Source of the DNA: PALSA-505 sp963702235
Lineage (GTDB): Bacteria; Actinomycetota; Actinomycetes; Streptosporangiales; Streptosporangiaceae
NCBI GenBank assembly: GCA_963702235.1
Contig: CAVPBZ010000018.1
Location: forward strand, 310,001-374,000
Length of the DNA: 64,000 bases
Reading direction: 5' to 3'
This document shows, in pieces, positions 32,804 to 40,533 of the stretch (its first letter is position 1; the number at the start of each line of letters is the position of its first letter). The notes beneath the pieces were generated by a model. It had not been told where the DNA came from, ran no database searches, and saw only the letters and a list, made by a program, of their open reading frames with translations. Position numbers and translations under genes: made by a program.

Positions 32804-35338
32804 GTGGTGGCAGAGCAACCGGGACCGGGGTTCGCGGGGTTACTACGGCAGCTGCGGGCCGAGTCCCGGCTGACGCAGGAGGAGCTGGCGGAGGCGGCGG
32901 GCCTGAGCCCGCGGGCGGTCAGTGACCTGGAGCGCGGCTTCCACCGCACAGCTCACCAGGTCACCGCCGGGCTGCTCGCCGAAGCGCTGGGCCTGGCCGG
33001 GCCGGTGCGCACGGTGTTCGTCGCAGCCGCTCGCGGTCGTGCCCCGGCGGCGGAGGTGCTAGCGGTCAGGCAAGGGGTGGTGTCCGGGACGTTCGCGGCA
33101 GCGGCGACCCGGACCCTGCCGCGTGATGCCGCCAGCTTCACCGGCCGCCAGGATGAGCTCGCGCGGCTGCTGGCCGCAATTGACGGCGTGGCCGCCAACG
33201 GCGGGGTTGTGGGTATTCACGCGATCGACGGGATGGCCGGGATCGGCAAGACCACCTTGGCGGTGCACGCCGCGCACCGGCTAGCCGAGGCTTTCCCGGA
33301 CGGGCAGTATTTCCTGCCGCTGCACGCCCACACGCCCGGCCAGCAGCCGGTCGGCCCGGCGGATGCACTGGCCAGCCTGCTGCTGACCGCCGGGGTGCCC
33401 GCGGCGCAGATCCCCCCCGGCCTGGAGGCCCGGGCGGCCCGGTGGCGTGACCACGTGGCGGGCCGGAAGATCCTGCTGCTGCTGGATGACGCGGCTGCCC
33501 ATGAGCAGGTCCGTCCGCTGCTGCCGGGCACTGCGGGCAGTCTGGTGCTGGTGACCAGCCGCCGGCGGCTGACCGCGCTGCAGGACGCCACGGTCATCAG
33601 CCTTGACGTCCTTCCCGCCGGTGAGGCGGCGGTCCTGCTGGCCCGGATGGCGGCCAGGCCGGGCTTGCGCGCGGGAGACGCTGCGGTGGGCGAGATCACC
33701 CGCTTGTGCGGGTACTTGCCGCTGGCGATCGGGATGCTCGCCAGGAAGCTGAGCCACCATCCGGCCTGGTCCGCTCGCCAGCTGGCCAGCGAGCTGACCG
33801 AGGGCCGCGACCGGCTAGCTGTCATGCAGGCGGAGAACCTATCAGTTGCGGCCGCATTCGGCCTGTCCTACCAGGGCCTCACAACCGGTCGGCAGCGGCT
33901 GTTCCGCCGCCTCGGCCTTGTCCCGGGCCCGAGCATCGACGCCTGCGCCGCCCGCGCCCTCGATGGCACCAGCCTGGACGAGGCCCGCGGGAACCTCGAT
34001 GAACTGTATGACCTGCATCTGCTGGAGGAGCCTGCACCTAGCCGGTACGTGCTGCACGACCTGCTTCGCGAGCACGCCAGCGCCCTGGCCGCCGGCGACG
34101 ACCCCGCCGACTCTGGCGCCGCAACCGGGCGGCTGCTGGACTACTACCTGCACACTGCCGTCGTGGCGGGCCAGCACTTCCCCTCGTTGGCGGGCTACCG
34201 CCTGCCCCCCCGGGGGCGGCCGCCCGCCGATGCCCCCGTCTTGTCCACCCTCGAGCAGACGGCCGCCTGGCTGGAAACCGAGCGCCCGAACCTGCACGCC
34301 GCCGCGGACCACGCCGCCGCGGCCGGGCGGCACCCGCACGCCGTGGGTATCCCTGCCGCGATGAGTGGCTTCCTGCTCGCCCACGGCTACGTGGATCAGT
34401 CGCGAGCCCTGCACCGAACCGCCCTGGCTGCGGCACGCCGGGCAGGGGACCGGGCCGGCCAGGCCATCACGCTCGGCGAACTCGGCGTGCTGGCCTGGCT
34501 GACCGGAGATCACCTCGCCGCTACGGGCAGTCTGGCCCGGGCGCTGGCCCTGTACCGCGACATCGGTGACCTGCCCGGCCAGGCCAACATCCTCAACCAA
34601 CTGGGGTACCTGCACGTTCTGACCGGCGACTACCCCGCCGCCGCCGCAAGCCACCAGCAAGCCCTGGCGCTAGCCCGCGGTTCGGGCGACCGGCTCGCCG
34701 AGGCCGAAGCCATCAACCATCTAGGCCGGGTGCAGCAGCGGGCCGGAGACTACGTGGCTGCTGCCGCCGGCCAGCAGCAGGCCCTGGCGCTTTTCCGCGA
34801 GATCGGCAACCGGCTCGGCCAGGCCACAGCCCTCGCCGACCTCGGCGTGGTGCAGAGGGAAACCGGGGACTACCCGGCCGCTGCCGCCAGCCAGCGGAAG
34901 GCTCTGAAGATGTTCTGCGACCTCGGCATCCAGCTCGGCCAGGCCACAACCCTCAACGACCTGGGCGTCGTGCAAGAGGAAACCGGGGACTACCCGGCCG
35001 CTGCCGCCAGCCAGCGGAAGGCTCTGAAGATGTTCTGCGACCTCGGCATCCGGTTCGGCCAGGCCAAGGCGCTGAACAGTCTCGGCGAGATTTCGTCCCG
35101 GACTTCGGCCACGCCGCAGGCCCGCGAGCTTCACACCCAGGCGCTGGCTATCGCGCGCGGCATTGGCGTGCCCTTGGAGGAAGCACGCGCCCTGGAAGGA
35201 ATCGGCCGCAGCTACCTCCAGGACAGCGCCACCGGTGAGGGCGCCGCGCACCTGCGGCAGGCACTCGCGATCTACCAGCGCATCGGAGCCCCAGGCGCCC
35301 GGCGCGCACAGGAAGCCCTGCGTCAATATGAGCCCTAG
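32804..35338 (+). CDS. XRE-NB-ARC-TPR regulator (AfsR/STAND-like)
   Basis: A protein of 844 residues. An N-terminal XRE helix-turn-helix (GFAGLLRQLRAESRLTQEELAEAAGLSPRAVSDLERG) is followed by an NB-ARC STAND ATPase: P-loop IDGMAGIGKTTLAVHAAHRLA, Walker B KILLLLDDAA, and GSLVLVTSRRRL and CGYLPLAIGMLA. About seven C-terminal TPR units of ~40 residues follow (RDIGDLPGQANILNQLGYLHVLTGDYPAAAASHQQALAL). GTG 32804 has GAGGGG seven bases before it. STAND proteins switch between ADP and ATP states on sensing a ligand and then oligomerise. In actinomycetes such proteins control secondary metabolism or stress. Two TPR units are nearly identical at DNA level. Confidence 0.9.
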   Translation: MVAEQPGPGFAGLLRQLRAESRLTQEELAEAAGLSPRAVSDLERGFHRTAHQVTAGLLAEALGLAGPVRTVFVAAARGRAPAAEVLAVRQGVVSGTFAAAATRTLPRDAASFTGRQDELARLLAAIDGVAANGGVVGIHAIDGMAGIGKTTLAVHAAHRLAEAFPDGQYFLPLHAHTPGQQPVGPADALASLLLTAGVPAAQIPPGLEARAARWRDHVAGRKILLLLDDAAAHEQVRPLLPGTAGSLVLVTSRRRLTALQDATVISLDVLPAGEAAVLLARMAARPGLRAGDAAVGEITRLCGYLPLAIGMLARKLSHHPAWSARQLASELTEGRDRLAVMQAENLSVAAAFGLSYQGLTTGRQRLFRRLGLVPGPSIDACAARALDGTSLDEARGNLDELYDLHLLEEPAPSRYVLHDLLREHASALAAGDDPADSGAATGRLLDYYLHTAVVAGQHFPSLAGYRLPPRGRPPADAPVLSTLEQTAAWLETERPNLHAAADHAAAAGRHPHAVGIPAAMSGFLLAHGYVDQSRALHRTALAAARRAGDRAGQAITLGELGVLAWLTGDHLAATGSLARALALYRDIGDLPGQANILNQLGYLHVLTGDYPAAAASHQQALALARGSGDRLAEAEAINHLGRVQQRAGDYVAAAAGQQQALALFREIGNRLGQATALADLGVVQRETGDYPAAAASQRKALKMFCDLGIQLGQATTLNDLGVVQEETGDYPAAAASQRKALKMFCDLGIRFGQAKALNSLGEISSRTSATPQARELHTQALAIARGIGVPLEEARALEGIGRSYLQDSATGEGAAHLRQALAIYQRIGAPGARRAQEALRQYEP
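34858..35051 (+). repeat. 120-bp tandem duplication within the TPR region
   Basis: A 74-bp block (34858-34931) is repeated exactly at 34978-35051, a period of 120 bp or 40 codons. This equals one TPR unit, and identity at silent positions shows the duplication is recent or maintained by gene conversion. Confidence 0.85.
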
Positions 35339-35491
35339 CCAGCTCCACCTGTTCGCGGAGCGGGCGACGCACTGCACGATCTCGTGCGCCCTGACCGGCA
35401 CCGAGATCACGCTCCAGGCGAGCCTGGCCTGAACCACTTAACTCCCCAGACGCCGAAAGCATCCCGAGAAAGAAAATCTGAGGGTGTAACC

Positions 35492-36631
35492 ATGCGAGCA
35501 AACGTGATCATCGCCGTGACGGCGCTCGGCGCGCTCGCCGTGGCTGGTTGCAGCAGCAGTACTGCTGCGAGCAGCGGAGCCAGCCAGACGTGTGTTGCCA
35601 CGATCGGCATGGAGGCGCCGCTCACCGGCCCGCTGGCTGGGCTCGGCCAGGAGCAGCTGCACTTCACGCAGCTCGCGCTGGCGATGGACAACAAGGCAAG
35701 CAAGACGAAGATCTCGCTGGTCCAGGGCGACACCCAGCTGAACCCCGCGCAGGCGACGACCGTCACCCAGCAGTTCACCTCGAACCCGAAGATCGTCGCG
35801 GTGGTCGGCCCGACCGGCAGCCAGGAGGTCGAGGCCATCGGCCCGCTGATGGCCCGGGCGGGGCTGGCGTTCATCTCCGGCTCGGCGACCGCCGCGGCGC
35901 TCACCACCGGCAAGTACCCGACGTTCTTCCGCGTCGTGCCCAACGACAGCGTGCAGGGACCGCAGGACGCCCGTTACGTCGTAAAGAATCTGCACCCGAA
36001 GGCGCTGATGATCGTCGATGACCAGGAGGCCTACTCGACCGGGCTGGTCGCCGCGATGCTGCCGATCTTCACCGCGGCCGGGATCAAAGTGGATCACGAG
36101 TCGGTCTCGCAGAAGACAACCGACTTCTCCTCGCTGGTAGCCAGGGTCACGCCCGCCACGTCCGTCGTGGTGCTGCCGTGGCAGATCGCGGCCAACGCTC
36201 AGCAGTTCGGCCGCAACCTCGCCCATGAGCACAAGAACGCCGTGATCTTCGGCACGGACGGCCTGTTCTACCCAAGCACGTTCACGATCAGGGGCTCGTA
36301 CGTGTCCTCGTTCGGCACGGACATCACCGCGATCCCCGCCGATGCGGCGATCGTCGCGGCAGCGAAGGCGAAATACGGGTCGTACGTCGGCACGTTCGGC
36401 CCGCCCGTGTACGCGGCCACACACGTGATCGATCAGGCGATCGCCTCGGTCTGCAAGGCCGGCCAGACCCCGAGCCGCAGCAACATGCTGGCAGCGATCA
36501 AGAAGACAAACGAGCCGACCACGATCCTCGGACAGCCAATCGCCTTCGACTCGCACGGGAATTCAGTCCACCGCAAGTTCTTCCTGTACAAGATCAACTC
36601 AGCGGGCAAGTACCAGCCGATCCCCGGCTGA
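35492..36631 (+). CDS. ABC-type substrate-binding lipoprotein (branched-chain amino acid type)
   Basis: A 379-residue type I periplasmic binding protein of the Leu/Ile/Val-receptor family. The signal peptide ends in the lipobox LAVAGC with Cys20. Family stretches are IGMEAPLTGPLAGLGQEQLHFTQLAL, VAVVGPTGSQEVEAIGPLMARAGLAFISGSA, PTFFRVVPNDSVQGPQDARYV and GTDGLFYPSTF. ATG 35492 has GAGGG upstream. No permease or ATPase gene lies nearby, so it is an orphan: it may feed a transporter elsewhere or act as a sensor for the regulator just upstream. Confidence 0.88.
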   Translation: MRANVIIAVTALGALAVAGCSSSTAASSGASQTCVATIGMEAPLTGPLAGLGQEQLHFTQLALAMDNKASKTKISLVQGDTQLNPAQATTVTQQFTSNPKIVAVVGPTGSQEVEAIGPLMARAGLAFISGSATAAALTTGKYPTFFRVVPNDSVQGPQDARYVVKNLHPKALMIVDDQEAYSTGLVAAMLPIFTAAGIKVDHESVSQKTTDFSSLVARVTPATSVVVLPWQIAANAQQFGRNLAHEHKNAVIFGTDGLFYPSTFTIRGSYVSSFGTDITAIPADAAIVAAAKAKYGSYVGTFGPPVYAATHVIDQAIASVCKAGQTPSRSNMLAAIKKTNEPTTILGQPIAFDSHGNSVHRKFFLYKINSAGKYQPIPG

Positions 36632-37232
36632 CCCGCTGAACCCAGTTAGCTGCCCGGCATGATTCACTGCCTGCTGACTGCGCCGTACTCCGCGACCCAT
36701 GATGAATGTGCCGCAGACTGGGCGCTAGCGAGAGTAATCGTGCTGGTGGACCTACCGGCACGCGCCGGGACCGCAATAGAGACGCGGAACGTGAGCGAAT
36801 AACTGGCCACTCTGTGCCACCCTGCCGCATCGAACTCGCCAGCAGCACAACTGACCGCGATGACGGGCACCTGGGTGAGTTGACCCTGGAGGAAACCTCC
36901 GGTGCCGTTGCCACCCGCAGCCAGCAGTCGCCCTCACGGCAACAACAGGTCCGGCACGGCAGAAGGTTTTGGTTGTCGCGTCGATCCAGGGGCTGCCTGT
37001 TCGACGCATAAGCAAGGGAGCGGCCGGATGGCTCGGGCCGCAGAAGACCTCGGCGGGAGGAGATGTCATGCGCAAAATTGAGAACTGGACCCCGATCCGC
37101 GCTGATGCCGCCGGGAGTTGTGCACCTGACCTGCCACCCAGCCAGCAGCTATCACCCGTGGCCGCCATGGGCCGCGCGCTGTGGCGGGCCACGGAACCAG
37201 CAGCGAAAAGCAGGAAGCAAAGGAGGCTTGTC
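36632..37232. other. 600-bp intergenic region
   Basis: No gene is well supported. An ATG at 37068 behind GGGAGGAG is in frame with the membrane protein starting at 37233 and would add 55 residues lacking any domain. It could be the true start or a short leader. Nothing else stands out. Confidence 0.4.
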
Positions 37233-37937
37233 ATGATCTCGTCACCGTCCATCACTCCCCGCCCGGCCGCAGCCGCCGGCGCCCCTGGTCACCCTCCTGC
37301 CGGGGCGGAGACAGCCAGCACGCGCAGGCTGCTGGCCTGCGGTGCCGTAGCGGGCCCGTTGTTCGTGGCCGCCGTGGTGGTCCAGGCGCTGACCCGGCCC
37401 GGGTTCAGCCTGACCCGCGACGCCGCGAGCCTGCTCGATCTGGGCCGCCTGGGCTGGGTTCAGGTCACCACCTTCATCGTGACCGGGCTGCTGGTCATCG
37501 CGGCCGCCGCCGGGATGCGCCGCGGCATGCCCGGCGGGCCTGGCCGCCGGTGGATCCCCAGGATGCTGATCGTCGTCGGAGCGGGGCTGACCGGCGGCGG
37601 AGTGTTCCGCCCCGACGCCAGCGGCGGCTACCCGCCCGGCACCCCGGCGGGCGTCAGTGCCGTCTCCAGCTGGCACGGCGTGCTGCACGAGGTGTGCGGC
37701 AGCGCCGCGTTCCTCGCGCTGGTGGTGGCGTGCGTCGTCCTCGCCCGCCGCTACCGGGCCACCCGGCAGCGGGGCATGGCCGCCGGCTCCCTGGCCGCTG
37801 GCGTGCTGTGCGCGGCAGGAGTCGCGGCCGGCGGCGCCCCGCACGGGTCGCTGACCCTGTTCGCCGGGGTCTCGGCCGCCCTGCTGTGGACCGCCGTGAT
37901 GTCCGCCCGCCTGATCATCACCGCGGGCCGGCCATGA
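37233..37937 (+). CDS. DUF998-family membrane protein
   Basis: A 234-residue protein from ATG 37233 with AAAGGAGG upstream. Six hydrophobic segments follow a Pro/Ala-rich N terminus. The pattern GPLFVAAVVVQALTRPGFSLTRDAASLLDLGRLGWVQVTTFIVTGLLVIAAA and GVFRPDASGGYPPGTPAG...SWHGVLHEVCG is that of DUF998 proteins, whose role is unknown. An in-frame upstream ATG (37068) is possible. It is followed by the DUF4287 gene 80 bp downstream. Confidence 0.8.
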   Translation: MISSPSITPRPAAAAGAPGHPPAGAETASTRRLLACGAVAGPLFVAAVVVQALTRPGFSLTRDAASLLDLGRLGWVQVTTFIVTGLLVIAAAAGMRRGMPGGPGRRWIPRMLIVVGAGLTGGGVFRPDASGGYPPGTPAGVSAVSSWHGVLHEVCGSAAFLALVVACVVLARRYRATRQRGMAAGSLAAGVLCAAGVAAGGAPHGSLTLFAGVSAALLWTAVMSARLIITAGRP

Positions 37938-38017
37938 ACTCAACGCCAAGGCCATCGCCGCCGCCCCCACCGAGTTCCTCACCGGCACTACTCCAGCCGC
38001 ACAAACGGGAGACCACC

Positions 38018-38242
38018 ATGAATGAACGTGTCCAGGGCCCCGCCTACTACTTCCCGTCCATCGAGAAGAAGTACGGCCAGCCCATCGGCTACTGGCTCGA
38101 CCTCATCGGATCCTCCGAGCTGACCAAGCACAAGGCCCTGGTCAACTGGCTCAAGGCCGACCACGGCCTCGGCCACGGGCATGCCACCGCCCTGGTCGGC
38201 TACGCCCTCGCCCAGCGCCGCGCCGCAGACCCGCGGACCTGA
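38018..38242 (+). CDS. DUF4287 domain protein
   Basis: A 74-residue protein from ATG 38018 that is essentially one DUF4287 domain: YYFPSIEKKYGQPIGYWLDLIG, then LTKHKALVNWLKADHGLGHGHATALVGYAL. The domain is small and helical and common in actinomycetes. Its biochemical role is not known. It is probably cotranscribed with the DUF998 gene. Confidence 0.85.
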   Translation: MNERVQGPAYYFPSIEKKYGQPIGYWLDLIGSSELTKHKALVNWLKADHGLGHGHATALVGYALAQRRAADPRT

Positions 38243-38471
38243 TACGACAACCCAGGCTCGGCGCCAGGGGTCGCACAGAACAAGCCCTGCCGGCCGCGTC
38301 ACTGCCTGCGATCACCCCCGTCCCACGGCGCAGCAGTAGCCAGGAATTCCGTAGCCTTCACCGCCAGCTGCGGTCGATCACCCGCTCGCGTGCTCAGCAG
38401 TGCGGCTAGGGTGTCCCGGAGGATCTGCGGCGCGGTGGTGCCGGTGCGGCCGGACCGCGGGCCGCGGGCCG

Positions 38472-39416
38472 TCAGCGGCGATGCGGCTGGACCGGCCTGA
38501 CGACAGAACCCGCCTCGTCCCGGTCCAGGCCGGGCGCCGCGATCCCGAGCAGGTCTGCCTCCGCCGCCTCGATCACCTGCTGCACGTGCAGGCCGCGCTG
38601 GACGTCGAGCTGGTGCGGCTCGCCCCGCTCGACGGCCGCCGCGAACTCGCGGTACATGGTGTCGAACGATTCCCGCCCCGCCGCGTCCTGGCAGTCGATC
38701 GCGGCCGCGCCGCCGCTGCCGAAGATCTCGATGTCGGCGCGCTGGCTGTCCGGCGTGGCGGTCGCGCTCAGCGAGGCCTCGCTGAACCGGCCCTTCGCGT
38801 GCTCCAGCATCAGCCCGAGCCAGCCCTGCGGATCGCCATGCGCGGTCACGCCGCCGACCTCTCCGAGGGCGGCATCGAGCAGGTCGACGAGATAGGGGCC
38901 GAAACTGCGCAGCACGCCCATCTCGACCCGCCACGCGGACACGGTCGATCCCGGCCCGAACGCGGCGGACACCAGCCGCCCGCTGCCGCCCTGCGGGTAC
39001 GTCCGCGGCACGCGGGCGGCCAGGAAATCCCGGACCGCGGAGGCATAACGCCACATCAGGGCGACCTGCGACGTTACCCCGGCGGCGGCCACCGCCCGCG
39101 CCAGCTCCTGCGCCCCGGCGAGATCAGCGGCGATAGGGATCTCCAGCAGCACTCCCTGGCCGCGCCGGGCCGCCGCACCGGCCAGATCGGGCTGCGCCGC
39201 AGACGGCACCGCGAACGCCACCGCGTCGCACTGGGCCAGCAGCTCGTCGAAGGAGCGGTAGGCCGGGACGCCGTGCGCCTCGGCGAGGCTCTGGGCCGCC
39301 TCCGGCCTGGGCGCCCAGACACCGGCAAACCGGGCTTGCGGGCACGCCGCCAGCGCGGGCGCGTGCGCCGTCGCGGCCCGGCGCCCCGCGCCGGCGAGCC
39401 CGATCCTGACCGCCAC
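38472..39416 (-). CDS. Gfo/Idh/MocA-family oxidoreductase
   Basis: A protein of about 314 residues. Rossmann motif VRIGLAGAGRRAATAHAPALAACPQARFAGVWAP is at the N terminus, with FDELLAQCDAVAFAVPSAAQPDL. The usual EKP(I/L)A motif reads LEIPIA, so the conserved lysine is Ile here. The C-terminal half is the MocA substrate domain (GPYLVDLLDAALGEVGGVTA). GTG 39416 is taken as start. Family members oxidise or reduce sugars and inositols with NAD(P); loss of the EKP lysine makes normal catalysis doubtful. Confidence 0.82.
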   Translation of the reverse strand: MAVRIGLAGAGRRAATAHAPALAACPQARFAGVWAPRPEAAQSLAEAHGVPAYRSFDELLAQCDAVAFAVPSAAQPDLAGAAARRGQGVLLEIPIAADLAGAQELARAVAAAGVTSQVALMWRYASAVRDFLAARVPRTYPQGGSGRLVSAAFGPGSTVSAWRVEMGVLRSFGPYLVDLLDAALGEVGGVTAHGDPQGWLGLMLEHAKGRFSEASLSATATPDSQRADIEIFGSGGAAAIDCQDAAGRESFDTMYREFAAAVERGEPHQLDVQRGLHVQQVIEAAEADLLGIAAPGLDRDEAGSVVRPVQPHRR

Positions 39417-39524
39417 GCTTCCACTGTAGAACCCGGGAATACCGGGGCTCAGGCCGGGCGGCCGTCGGCCGGGCTGGCTGACCATCGTCCGCTGCGTCCT
39501 CATGGCCTGGCTCGTTCCGGCAGG

Positions 39525-39914
39525 CTAGATCGTGACCGTGCCGTCGGCGGCCAGGGCCCAGCCGGGGTTGTGGGCCACCTCCCAGACGTAGCCCTCCGGG
39601 TCAGCGAACGCCCCGGTTGTGCCGCCCCAGTCGGCGGGGGCCGCCGGGCGCACGATGGCGCCGCCCGCCTGCTCGGCCTCGGCCAGCGTGGCGCTGACCT
39701 CCTCGGGGGAGCGGACGTTGTAAGCGAGCTCGATGCCGGGAGCGCCGTGGCCGCCGAGCGCGGTCCATAGCCCGAAGGCCATCCCGCCGGCCTGGAAAAA
39801 GCAGACCTCCTCGTCCGGCTGCCGCGCGCCGCCCCAGCCGAGCGCCTCGTAGAACGAACGGGCGCGGGGGAGGTCGGTCACGCCGAGAGTCACCAGGCTG
39901 ATCCGCTGCTCCAT
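39525..39914 (-). CDS. VOC family protein
   Basis: A 129-residue VOC protein: ISLVTLGVTDLPRARSFYEALGWGG at the start and TTGAFADPEGYVWEVAHNPGW at the end, the classic paired beta-alpha-beta repeat. GAGGAG precedes ATG 39914. The terminal Glu of WEVAHN is the usual metal or substrate position. Function cannot be assigned. Confidence 0.88.
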   Translation of the reverse strand: MEQRISLVTLGVTDLPRARSFYEALGWGGARQPDEEVCFFQAGGMAFGLWTALGGHGAPGIELAYNVRSPEEVSATLAEAEQAGGAIVRPAAPADWGGTTGAFADPEGYVWEVAHNPGWALAADGTVTI

Positions 39915-40112
39915 GCCATCAGCTCCTCTTCCGGATTCCGATCCACAACGTATCCAGCCGGGCTCAGCCGCGGCTTGAACGAATCGGCCATGCCAGACGG
40001 GTGATGGCCGGCGATGCGCGCTCTTTCGTAATTTCGCCTGAAGAGGATGGCGGAGGAGCGTACCCTAACTGCCAGGTCAGCCTGATGGGGGCGGCCGGGG
40101 AGTGCATCTATC

Positions 40113-40445
40113 GTGCGAATTCCGCTAGTACTCATCCTGATCCTCTTTTTAGGCTTTGCCCTCGGCGGCATAGCCGGGCTCATCGTGGCCGCACTGGTTC
40201 TCGCCGTCGGGTACTGGTTCTCGCTGCGGCTGAACCCGCGGATCCGGCACCGGTCGTGCAAAGGCACCGGCCGCCCCTCCGGCTGGATCTACACCTGGTC
40301 CCACCACAAGTGCCTGGGATGCGGCGGCAGCGGCCGTGTCATCCGGTATGGCGCTACTCAGTGGGGCCACCCGGGCATCCGCGATGAGGCCGCCCGGCAG
40401 GCCAGCGCCGCCGCCGAGGCCAAGCGCCAGCGGACCTGGCGGTAA
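40113..40445 (+). CDS. small membrane protein with a Cys pair motif
   Basis: A 110-residue protein from GTG 40113 (GGGGAG upstream). Two closely spaced membrane segments (IPLVLILILFLGFALGGIAGLIVAALVLAVGYWFSL) are followed by a cytoplasmic tail with CKGTG and CLGCGGSG, which resembles the CxxCxGxG repeats of DnaJ-type zinc modules. It may bind zinc. The family is not recognised. Confidence 0.7.
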   Translation: MRIPLVLILILFLGFALGGIAGLIVAALVLAVGYWFSLRLNPRIRHRSCKGTGRPSGWIYTWSHHKCLGCGGSGRVIRYGATQWGHPGIRDEAARQASAAAEAKRQRTWR

Positions 40446-40468
40446 GGCCTGGCGGTAAGGCCTGGCGG
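40435..40468 (+). repeat. 13-bp tandem repeat over a stop codon
   Basis: CCTGGCGGTAAGG is present twice (40435-40447 and 40448-40460) plus an 8-base partial third copy. The first copy contains the TAA of the upstream gene. Confidence 0.7.
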
Positions 40469-40533
40469 CGGGCCGGGCATGACGCTGCGCCAGCCGCGTT
40501 CACAGCTGGCGCAGCGCCGGGACGGACAGGGAC

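Noticed and set aside
35438..36556. 372-codon frame opposite the binding lipoprotein
   Set aside because: Antisense shadow in high-GC DNA; the plus strand shows a signal peptide and binding-protein fold.
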